Shown here: positions 30,266 to 35,198 of the stretch, piece after piece
How the letters are laid out: each line of letters opens with the position of its first letter
Numbering within the stretch: position 1 is the stretch's first letter
Virus record (IMG/VR): IMGVR_UViG_3300042401_000051
Location: 1 to 35,198 of that record
DNA from: a virus
Length of the DNA: 35,198 bases
Reading direction: 5' to 3' (one strand)
Notes under the pieces: model-generated
What the model saw: the letters and a program-made list of their open reading frames with translations, nothing else
Told to the model about the DNA's origin: nothing
Databases searched by the model: none
Program-made: the position numbers and the translations under genes

Positions 30266-30372
30266 TAGAAGCCTCCTGTTCTGTAGATATAGACAAGAGC
30301 TAGGAAGATGCCAATAGTCGCTCCCATAATCCAAGAGGCTAGGACTTCCCATAATTTAGGTTCTTTTTGCAT
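30265..30372 (-). CDS. Tiny membrane protein (35 aa)
   Basis: A 35-codon frame with a GAAAGGAAATTGT ribosome leader: MQKEPKLWEVLASWIMGATI then GIFLALVYIYRTGGF. Residues 9-31 are one transmembrane helix. Its stop codon is coupled to the next gene (TAATG). It is the second tiny membrane protein of the leftward operon. Confidence 0.65.
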   Translation of the reverse strand: MQKEPKLWEVLASWIMGATIGIFLALVYIYRTGGF

Positions 30373-30390
30373 ACAATTTCCTTTCGTCAA

Positions 30391-30687
30391 TTAACAAACT
30401 GCCAACATCTTATCAACTAAATAGAAATCTCCAGTAATGGTGCTAAATGGAGTTGCTCTATCTGTATCAAAACCTTCAAACCTTCTTCCTGATTTTAATA
30501 AGCCACCATTATGTTCATATCCTAGAGCATCAGAGATTTCAAAATAGCAGTTATATGTTACCCAACCAACTATTGCGCCAAACTTATCAAACAATGGTGT
30601 ATGTTTAGAAAAATAATAGCTAGGCTCTTTAATAAAGCCACCATGAGCTAAAACTTGAATTGCTTCTTTTAGACGATATGTTTTCAT
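30391..30687 (-). CDS. Hypothetical early protein
   Basis: A 98-residue protein from the ATG at 30687, preceded by AAAGGAAATTGT; an upstream ATG pair at 30705 would place the ribosome site inside the gene. It starts MKTYRLKEAIQVLAHGGFI and has a central aromatic region (VGWVTYNCYFEISDALGYEH) and an end that reads like a beta-strand pair. No catalytic motif seen. Part of the leftward early operon driven from about 31.07 kb. Function unknown. Confidence 0.65.
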   Translation of the reverse strand: MKTYRLKEAIQVLAHGGFIKEPSYYFSKHTPLFDKFGAIVGWVTYNCYFEISDALGYEHNGGLLKSGRRFEGFDTDRATPFSTITGDFYLVDKMLAVC

Positions 30688-30701
30688 ACAATTTCCTTTC
30701 A

Positions 30702-31028
30702 TCAATTAACAACTACTTCATTATCAAATGTGTTTCTTTTCAAAGACACATAAACTTCATTAGTAAAAACATCTTTAATTTCAGCTTCTACAACCCAACC
30801 TTTACGAGTTTCAACATAACCACCATTAGCGTTATATGCTTCTTTAACAAAGCCACCTGATTCAACCTTAGTCCAAGACAACTGACCTTTGTATTTTCCT
30901 TTGTTCTTACCCTTGGAATATTTAGGAACTTTGTTGATTGAATCACCAAACAACTTGCTGGCATAAGACTCGCCAAACTCTGATTGCATAGATGCGTATT
31001 TAGTTGTAAATGTGGCTCTAACTGACAT
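30702..31028 (-). CDS. Hypothetical early protein, first gene after promoter
   Basis: A 108-residue basic protein (SVRATFTTKYASMQSEFGE, KYSKGKNKGKYKGQLSW, then GGFVKEAYNANGGYVET). The Lys-Gly-rich middle suggests nucleic-acid contact. It shares a short GGF(I/V)KE segment with the gene downstream, too little to claim homology. It has an AAAGGAAACTACC ribosome site and is the first gene of the transcript that carries the recombination set. Function unknown. Confidence 0.65.
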   Translation of the reverse strand: MSVRATFTTKYASMQSEFGESYASKLFGDSINKVPKYSKGKNKGKYKGQLSWTKVESGGFVKEAYNANGGYVETRKGWVVEAEIKDVFTNEVYVSLKRNTFDNEVVVN

Positions 31029-31063
31029 GGTAGTTTCCTTTCATCACTTGTTAAACTGGGTTT

Positions 31064-31093
31064 AGTATAACACTAAAAAACACTTTGCAACAC
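31064..31093 (-). promoter_or_regulatory. Leftward promoter A with TTGCAA box
   Basis: Read on the minus strand: AGTGTTGCAA (TTGCAA at 31085-31090), then 15 bases, then TATACT (31064-31069). The same arrangement occurs at promoters B and C. It drives the gene at 31028 and probably the whole recombination operon. The TTGCAA spacing is short for a -35 box, so an activator or operator role is possible. Confidence 0.6.
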
Positions 31094-31104
31094 TTTCTGT
31101 TAAA

Positions 31105-31132
31105 TATTTAAGAAAGCCCTATTTCTAGGGCT
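31105..31132 (-). terminator. Leftward intrinsic terminator with GAAA tetraloop
   Basis: On the minus strand AGCCCTA pairs with TAGGGCT around a GAAA loop, then TTTCTTAAATATTT follows. It lies just past the stop codon of the 31141-31788 gene and before promoter A, so it separates two leftward transcripts. Confidence 0.82.
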
Positions 31133-31140
31133 ATCCACCT

Positions 31141-31788
31141 TTAAGCTGTTTCTAGCTTTCTCCAAGCCTGTGAACCCATCCAACTACGCATTTCTTTGCC
31201 ATCAGAGGCTCTTGTAGCAGACCAGTAAACCCTTGCTCCATCAACCTTGAAGCAAGTAAATACAGAACCTGATTCCTTGCTTAGTTTCTTATCACCTACA
31301 CGAATTGGGGTTACTTCCTTTTTAGCTACTTCAATCAAAGGTGTTCCATGAACCTTGTTAGCAGTGCTTTCCAATTGGTTAGCAAAAAGCTCTCCACTAC
31401 GAGCTTTGTTTTTTAAAGCCCAAACAACTTGATCGACTGCCTGTCTTTGCTCAAGCCAAGAAGCATCAGCAAACGCAATTTTTACATCAACCCATTTTTT
31501 AAGTTCAATATCTAAAACTCTTTTTAATACAGACTCAAGTTTTAAAGCACCTGATTTGTATTGCTCTGCTTTAGCCAACAGCTTAGGAATTTCGGCACGA
31601 ATCTCAGAAACAATACGATCTGTTTCTACTCTAGAAATTTGCATAGGTTGGTGATGATTACCTGAGCAAACACCTTGAAACCAACCATGAGCAACTGTGT
31701 AACCATGCTTAGACATCAGACCACCAACTACAGCTTGCTCTCTAGCACAGCATTGGCAATTACCACGAATTTGAATATCTTTTTTCAT
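31141..31788 (-). CDS. Hypothetical protein with N-terminal zinc-finger-like Cys/His cluster
   Basis: A 215-residue protein. The N-terminus GNCQCCAREQAVVGGLMSKH and, further on, GVCSGNHHQP hold C11, C13, C14, C41, H45 and H46, a likely zinc site. The middle is helical (KLLAKAEQYKSGALKLESVL) and the end is basic and Trp-rich (MRSWMGSQAWRKLETA). It is bracketed by promoter B upstream and a terminator downstream, so it forms a one-gene unit. Such regulation suggests a distinct early function, perhaps DNA or RNA binding. No family name can be given. Confidence 0.7.
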   Translation of the reverse strand: MKKDIQIRGNCQCCAREQAVVGGLMSKHGYTVAHGWFQGVCSGNHHQPMQISRVETDRIVSEIRAEIPKLLAKAEQYKSGALKLESVLKRVLDIELKKWVDVKIAFADASWLEQRQAVDQVVWALKNKARSGELFANQLESTANKVHGTPLIEVAKKEVTPIRVGDKKLSKESGSVFTCFKVDGARVYWSATRASDGKEMRSWMGSQAWRKLETA

Positions 31789-31836
31789 ATCTACTTTCCC
31801 TTCATCACTTGGTTAAAAAATTTACTGCGTGGTTTG

Positions 31837-31865
31837 ATTATACACAAAATGACAGGTTGCAACAC
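31837..31865 (-). promoter_or_regulatory. Leftward promoter B with TTGCAA box
   Basis: On the minus strand: AGTGTTGCAA (TTGCAA at 31857-31862), 14 bases including CTGTCA, then a perfect TATAAT at 31837-31842. It is nearly identical to promoter C. It serves the gene starting at 31788. Confidence 0.7.
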
Positions 31866-31879
31866 TATTTGAAATATAT

Positions 31880-32281
31880 TTAACTTTGTTGTTTTTTTGC
31901 CCAATATCCGTAAACCATCTTTTGTGAGCAATCCCAAGTATCTTGAGCCAAACCATTGATTACAGCTACATAGTGACCAGCTTGTCTTGCAATAACAATT
32001 CCAGTTGGCATATCGCTGCATTTAGCTTTTCTACCTTCAAACTTAGGAGCTGGATTCCAAGTCCAACCATGCTTTGCAAGAACATCTTGATAAATGTCTT
32101 TGTAAATGCCATTTCTAGCAGATTTAGCAAAGCCTTTGTCTTTGTTGGCTTGAGCTAATTCGTTATAGGCTGTCTTGTAGTCCAAACCCAAAGCTATTGC
32201 CATTGCTCTAGCTCCACAATCTCCTGCTGATCCTTTTAAACCAGCTTCTGATCTACCGCCATCGTTGTAAGTAAAGTTCAT
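31880..32281 (-). CDS. Putative papain-like cysteine peptidase
   Basis: A 133-residue protein with the order expected of a small papain-fold enzyme: GSAGDCGARAMAIALGL at 17-33 places C22 at the start of a helix, AGHYVAVINGLAQDTWDC at 101-118 places H103 on a strand, and D114 or D117 follows. Many phage relatives keep these Cys, His and Asp residues. If active it would cleave a host or phage protein, or act as a transglutaminase-like or deamidating enzyme. It is early expressed, from promoter C. The assignment is from motif order only. Confidence 0.62.
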   Translation of the reverse strand: MNFTYNDGGRSEAGLKGSAGDCGARAMAIALGLDYKTAYNELAQANKDKGFAKSARNGIYKDIYQDVLAKHGWTWNPAPKFEGRKAKCSDMPTGIVIARQAGHYVAVINGLAQDTWDCSQKMVYGYWAKKQQS

Positions 32282-32310
32282 TTAATTTCCTTTCATCACT
32301 TGGTTAAAAA

Positions 32311-32475
32311 TTACTTCTGAATTGAATCAATACGAAAATACTTAGGATTTTTTGCTAAAACAATTTTTACAGCTTGGTTAATAGTTACTGGAACACTCCA
32401 CTCTTTCCATGTATTTGTGTAGTCATCAAACTTCATTACTACACATTCTTTTTTGCCTTGACCTTTGCGTTTCAT
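32311..32475 (-). CDS. Small basic early protein, first leftward gene (54 aa)
   Basis: Starts at the ATG at 32475 with GAAAGGAAAT upstream; the frame upstream of this runs through the promoter and is not coding. MKRKGQGKKECVVMKFDDY, then WSVPVTINQAVKIVL. It has a basic N-terminus and an alpha/beta body. It is the first product made from the leftward control promoter, so it could be a regulator or host-takeover protein. Function unknown. Confidence 0.65.
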   Translation of the reverse strand: MKRKGQGKKECVVMKFDDYTNTWKEWSVPVTINQAVKIVLAKNPKYFRIDSIQK

Positions 32476-32509
32476 TTTATTTCCTTTCAGCACTTGTTGA
32501 ACTAAGTTC

Positions 32510-32538
32510 ATTATACACAATTTGACAGTTTGCAACAC
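32510..32538 (-). promoter_or_regulatory. Leftward promoter C with TTGCAA box (main control region)
   Basis: On the minus strand: AGTGTTGCAA (TTGCAA at 32530-32535), 14 bases including CTGTCA, then TATAAT at 32510-32515. It diverges from the rightward promoter about 50-100 bases away, as in lambdoid immunity regions. It drives the genes at 32475 and 32281. Confidence 0.7.
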
Positions 32539-32582
32539 TTTTTTTTAATTATTTTCTAGGTGGTTTCCCTAGTATAAGGGTT

Positions 32583-32610
32583 TTGCATTGTTTTCCTTTT
32601 GGTATATGAT
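32583..32610 (+). promoter_or_regulatory. Rightward early promoter
   Basis: TTGCAT at 32583-32588 is followed after 16 bases by TATGAT at 32605-32610, or after 14 bases by TATATG at 32603-32608. The start of the regulator gene lies about 28 bases downstream, after ACGAAAGGA. The TTGCA core is shared with the three leftward promoters. Confidence 0.55.
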
Positions 32611-32637
32611 CTAGCCTGTTTCTTACGAAAGGATAAT

Positions 32638-32835
32638 ATGAAACCATTTGACGAATTAAAACTAGAATTTGGTGTATTGGCAAACCTCGCAAAGCCTTTA
32701 GGAGTAAGGGAAAACGCAATTTACCAATGGTCTAAACGAGGCAAAATACCTGTTAAACACATCAGAACGCTCATAGAGCTATCGGAAGGCAGACTGACTA
32801 AGGAAATGCTTAGACCTGATCTTTTTAAGGGGTAA
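32638..32835 (+). CDS. YdaS/Cro-like helix-turn-helix regulator
   Basis: A 65-residue DNA-binding protein from the ATG at 32638, with GAAAGGA upstream; the frame back to 32599 crosses the promoter. LANLAKPLGVRENAIYQWSK at 14-33 is a helix-turn-helix, followed by RGKIPVKHIRTLIELSEGRL, as in YdaS and Cro-type proteins. It should bind operators in the divergent control region next to it and turn early promoters down. It is first of the rightward operon, like cro in lambda. No CI-type partner gene is visible. Confidence 0.82.
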   Translation: MKPFDELKLEFGVLANLAKPLGVRENAIYQWSKRGKIPVKHIRTLIELSEGRLTKEMLRPDLFKG

Positions 32836-32837
32836 AG

Positions 32838-33596
32838 ATGAATTTTTACCCTTTTCACATAGGGGATTATTTAAGTCATACCTCCCATCTTACGGATGAG
32901 GAAGATTTGACTTACAGGCGCATGATTGATCTTTATTACCAAACTGAAGAACCTTTTACGGATACGGCTAAATTGGCTCGTAAGGTAAGGTCTAGCTTTG
33001 AGATTGTGGGAAGTCTTTTGCATGAGTTTTTTGTTTATGAGGATGATGCTTGGCATAACAAAAGAGCTGATGTAGAAATAGCCAAATACAAAGCTATGAA
33101 AGATGGTGGTCGCAAAGGCGCATCAATAAGGTGGCATAAGGGTAGCGATACCCCCCCTATACCCCTCCCTAATCACCCCCTAATGCCAACCAAGAACCAA
33201 GAACCAAGAACCAAGAACCATATAAAAACTATACCCACTCCTGAAGGAGTGAGTTCTGATCTTTGGAATGATTTTTTGGTTTATAGGAAAAGACTGAAAG
33301 CTCCTGTATCAGATCGAGTGCTTTCAAGATTGATTAAAGAGGCTGAATTAGCCAAAATGCCGTTATCGGATGTTTTAGAAACCATTATTTTTAAAGGTTG
33401 GAGATCATTTGAGGCTTCATGGGTTCAGCAAATGGCTCAGAAAGCCTCAGAAATGCCTCTAGGAAGCGATCAGCAGATAGAGGAGGCATACAGGATTGAA
33501 TGTGGCGCAGATCCTCGCCTAGCTCGTTTTAACAGCTATTTTGAGATGAAGAAATTTATCCTTGACCAAAGGGATAAGAAAAGGAAAGTTGCTTAA
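32838..33596 (+). CDS. Replication initiation protein, DUF1376 N-domain
   Basis: A 252-residue protein. Residues 1-100 (NFYPFHIGDYLSHTSHLTDE, AYRRMIDLYYQTEEP-like segment with TYRRM, then DGGRKGASIRWH) fit DUF1376, a winged-helix domain found in phage replication proteins. Residues 101-130 form a Pro/Asn-rich linker encoded by C-rich DNA and 7-bp repeats. The C-terminal half is helical (DLWNDFLVYRKRLKAPVSD, GWRSFEASWVQQMAQK). It probably binds the origin, perhaps the repeats in its own gene, and recruits host helicase, as lambda O does. No helicase gene is seen. It starts two bases after the regulator. Confidence 0.78.
   Translation: MNFYPFHIGDYLSHTSHLTDEEDLTYRRMIDLYYQTEEPFTDTAKLARKVRSSFEIVGSLLHEFFVYEDDAWHNKRADVEIAKYKAMKDGGRKGASIRWHKGSDTPPIPLPNHPLMPTKNQEPRTKNHIKTIPTPEGVSSDLWNDFLVYRKRLKAPVSDRVLSRLIKEAELAKMPLSDVLETIIFKGWRSFEASWVQQMAQKASEMPLGSDQQIEEAYRIECGADPRLARFNSYFEMKKFILDQRDKKRKVA
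33190..33220. repeat. CCAAGAA tandem repeats, candidate origin iterons
   Basis: Four full copies of the 7-bp unit CCAAGAA (starting 33190, 33197, 33204, 33211) plus a partial CCA. They lie inside the replication gene, after a C-rich stretch (33147-33181) and before an AT-rich stretch (33219-33231). A 7-bp unit does not keep frame, so selection is on DNA or the array arose by slippage in a linker. Confidence 0.72.
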
Positions 33597-34123
33597 TGGA
33601 TTTGTTTGATATTCCAAGAATTGCTCCAAAAAGCCCAAAAATGCTTAATTTGAGGGAAATAGGGGTAAATCATGCAATGGAATTTAATCAAATGTGGCAT
33701 AGCAGATTACCAATTACAAGCCATTCAAACATGATTAGAAATGCTCATAAAGTCTTTTATGGAGCTGAATTTGAGGGACATTGTTTTGCATCAGCAATGT
33801 GGACAGATCCAGTTGCTGGCAATCGTATGTCTAAAGACCATGTATGGCTTGAGCTGAGAAGGCTTGCAGTTGCTCCTGATGCGCCTAAATTTACAGCAAC
33901 TTGGATGATTGCAAAGATGGTCAAAGATGTAAAAAAGCGCTTTCCTGATGTAACTATGCTTGTTTCTTATCAAGATACTGAAGTCCACCAAGGAACAATT
34001 TATAAGGCTTCTAATTGGGTTTTGGATTCTGTAAGCAAATTTCAAGATTGGTCAAATGAAAAAAGAACAAGAAATGTCTTACAGACAAAATCTGACAAAA
34101 TTAGATGGATATACAGTTTATGA
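33596..34123 (+). CDS. Mom-like GNAT acyltransferase, first of a pair
   Basis: A 175-residue protein. EFNQMWHSRLPITSHSN, FYGAEFEGHCFASAMWTDP and LELRRLAVAPDAPKFTA form the early part. The signature VSYQDTEVHQGTIYKASNW lies at 123-141. This closely parallels VSYADTGKGHIGYVYQATNF in the next gene, a Mom-family protein. Mu Mom adds a carbamoylmethyl-type group to adenine in DNA and so blocks restriction. This protein probably shares the fold and acts on DNA or with its neighbour. It starts one base into the replication gene's stop and overlaps the next gene by ATGA. Confidence 0.75.
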   Translation: MDLFDIPRIAPKSPKMLNLREIGVNHAMEFNQMWHSRLPITSHSNMIRNAHKVFYGAEFEGHCFASAMWTDPVAGNRMSKDHVWLELRRLAVAPDAPKFTATWMIAKMVKDVKKRFPDVTMLVSYQDTEVHQGTIYKASNWVLDSVSKFQDWSNEKRTRNVLQTKSDKIRWIYSL

Positions 34124-34776
34124 AAGTGTTGCCAATTAAAAATGAAGAATCTTACCCTTGGTTGCTTCAAAAGCATTATGCAAAAAGGATTCCTCAAATA
34201 ATGTTTGCTTTTGGTCTTTATGAAGAAAATGAGCTTGTTGGGGTTGTAACTTACGGAATCCCAGCCTCCCCTGCTCTTTGTATGGGCATTTGTGGAAAAG
34301 AATATTCAGACAAAGTTTTGGAATTAAATAGGGTTTGTTTGTTAAATAACGACAAAAATCAAGCTAGTTTTTTAGTTGCTAACTCAATCAAGTTGCTTCC
34401 AAAGCCAACTATAGTGGTTTCTTACGCTGATACTGGTAAAGGTCATATTGGTTATGTTTATCAAGCGACTAATTTTTTATATACAGGCTTATCTGCTAAT
34501 CGTGTTGATTGGACTGTCAAAGGTTTAGAACATAAACACAGCAAAACTTTATCAGATGGAATGACTTTGGAATCTATTAAAGAAAAATACGGAGATGATT
34601 TTTATTACACAGAACGAAGCAGAAAGCATAGATATATTTATTTTCATGGAAATAAAACGCAAAAAAAGGTTATGAATAATTTGTTGAAGTATGAAATTGA
34701 ACCTTATCCAAAAGGAAATTCGCAGAAATATGATTCAGGATCAACAGTAGAAACACAAGGACTTTTGTTTGAATGA
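34120..34776 (+). CDS. mom-like: Mom-family DNA adenine modification acyltransferase
   Basis: A 218-residue protein from the ATG at 34120 (ATGA overlap with the gene before); an ATG at 34105 is possible. YPWLLQKHYAKRIPQIMFAF at 12-31, VVTYGIPASPALC at 42-54, VLELNRVCL at 66-74, SYADTGKGHIGYVYQATNF at 101-119 and KGLEHKHSKTL are the conserved blocks of the Mom/GNAT family. The product should convert adenine in phage DNA to a bulky N6 derivative, which protects against host restriction enzymes. Residues past 165 are basic (RSRKHRYIYFHGNK). No Com-like translational activator was seen. Confidence 0.85.
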   Translation: MKVLPIKNEESYPWLLQKHYAKRIPQIMFAFGLYEENELVGVVTYGIPASPALCMGICGKEYSDKVLELNRVCLLNNDKNQASFLVANSIKLLPKPTIVVSYADTGKGHIGYVYQATNFLYTGLSANRVDWTVKGLEHKHSKTLSDGMTLESIKEKYGDDFYYTERSRKHRYIYFHGNKTQKKVMNNLLKYEIEPYPKGNSQKYDSGSTVETQGLLFE

Positions 34777-34960
34777 AAAAACTTACAAGCACCAATGCGC
34801 TGTTCGACAGCTCATAAAGTGGCGCAGGATATGGCGCTTAAAGGCTTTTAGAGAATATATGAATAAATACAAAGATAAGTTTAGTTGGGAGTTGGTAAGG
34901 GATTTTGAAGATCAATGGTTAAAAGGAAATAGAGCTGATGAAAAAGGAGAATGGAAATGA
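34769..34960 (+). CDS. Small conserved phage protein (HQC...QW.KGNR type)
   Basis: A 63-residue protein starting at TTG 34769, seven bases after AAGGA. The ATG at 34773 is in another frame and stops after 14 codons. YKHQCAVRQLIKWRRIWRLK at 6-25 and FEDQWLKGNRADEKGEW at 46-62 match a small phage family with a HQC-x-VR start and a QW-x-x-GNR-x-x-x-G-x-W end. It is basic and helical. Function unknown. It overlaps the next gene by ATGA. Confidence 0.7.
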   Translation: MNEKTYKHQCAVRQLIKWRRIWRLKAFREYMNKYKDKFSWELVRDFEDQWLKGNRADEKGEWK

Positions 34961-35198
34961 ACTTAAATCAATTAAATGAAAACCGAATTGAGGAAGCTCT
35001 AATCAAGCTATCTATGTCTGACGAAAATCATGCTAGATGGTATGGGGAGCTTAAATACCTTGAGGAAGGTTTGAAACAAGCTGAAAGTCATGCCTTTTTG
35101 CTTGCTGAAGGAACAGTTGCCGAAAGAACGGCTATAGCCAAATCTAGCGAAACTTACGCTAAAGCTGTCAAAGCGTGGACTGAAGCGCTCAAGAATTT
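34957..35198 (+). CDS. Small phage protein, N-terminal part of the gene crossing the circle joint
   Basis: Starts at ATG 34957 (MNLNQLNENRIEEALIKLSM), overlapping the previous TGA by ATGA, with AAAAAGGAGA upstream. It runs off the window end in frame and continues at base 179 of the left end, finishing at 269. The full product is 110 residues. It is helical and charged throughout, with no domain I recognise. Confidence 0.85.
   Translation, partial: MNLNQLNENRIEEALIKLSMSDENHARWYGELKYLEEGLKQAESHAFLLAEGTVAERTAIAKSSETYAKAVKAWTEALKN
35021..35198. repeat. Terminal overlap, right copy
   Basis: Second copy of bases 1-178. It differs at positions corresponding to 2 (C here, T at left), 5 (A, G) and 51 (T, C). 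The copies should be merged when the genome is circularised, giving about 35,020 bp. Confidence 0.93.

Noticed and set aside
30391-31028. Paralogy between the two genes at 30391 and 30702 based on GGF(I/V)KE
   Set aside because: The shared stretch is only six residues; the rest does not align, so homology cannot be claimed.
33190-33220. Short tandem repeats as a CRISPR array
   Set aside because: The 7-bp units are contiguous with no spacers, and no Cas-like gene is present.
27725-33596. Temperate lifestyle with integrase and CI repressor
   Set aside because: The divergent control region looks lambdoid, but no integrase, excisionase, attachment site or CI-type protein can be seen in any frame. 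Only a Cro/YdaS-like protein is present.

Overview
This window looks like a complete genome of a small tailed phage with P22-like (podovirus) virion genes, assembled as a circle. Its last 178 bases repeat its first 178 bases with three mismatches. One gene reads in frame across the junction, so the unique circle is about 35,020 bp. The DNA is AT-rich, genes are tightly packed with many 1-4 base overlaps, and nearly every start has a purine-rich ribosome binding site. A GH19-type endolysin, a lipoprotein with a lipobox, and P22-type head and tail proteins point to a Gram-negative host. A freshwater proteobacterium is my guess, not something the sequence proves. I see no tRNA, rRNA, CRISPR array, integrase or CI-type repressor.

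Layout. (1) 32.6-35.2 kb continuing into 0-3 kb, + strand: a YdaS/Cro-like regulator, a DUF1376-type replication protein with 7-bp tandem repeats inside it, two consecutive Mom-like DNA-modification acyltransferases, small unknown genes, a run of nuclease-like genes (possible PD-(D/E)XK, Ref-type HNH, VRR-NUC), a GroES-like co-chaperonin and small basic proteins. (2) 3-10.3 kb, +: terminase small and large subunits, portal, two small genes sharing a peptide motif with the scaffold, scaffold, P22-type coat protein, head-fibre-like protein, and a clear terminator. (3) 10.3-25.8 kb, +: glycosyltransferase, small virion-type proteins, a 1222-residue fibre, P22 gp4-like and gp10-like tail proteins that both carry inserted beta-modules, a cupin-SET fusion, three ejection-type proteins and a tail-collar fibre. 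(4) 25.8-27.7 kb, +: lysis genes. (5) 32.5-27.7 kb, - strand: leftward early region with a cysteine-protease-like protein, small membrane proteins, and a Red-like recombination set (Sak annealing protein, YqaJ exonuclease, SSB-like protein), then a lipoprotein.

How it fits together. The two early arms diverge from a control region at about 32.48-32.64 kb. Three leftward promoter-like regions share a TTGCAA box, and the rightward promoter candidate has the related TTGCAT. The rightward arm would give regulation, replication and DNA modification, then run into packaging, head, tail and lysis genes. The leftward arm supplies recombination. The most unusual points are: one beta-module found four times in two adjacent tail proteins, with a different module nested inside one copy; a cupin-SET methyltransferase fusion inside the tail operon; paired Mom-like enzymes sharing a signature; a VTSxN peptide in three consecutive head genes; and silent-only differences between the two copies of the overlap.
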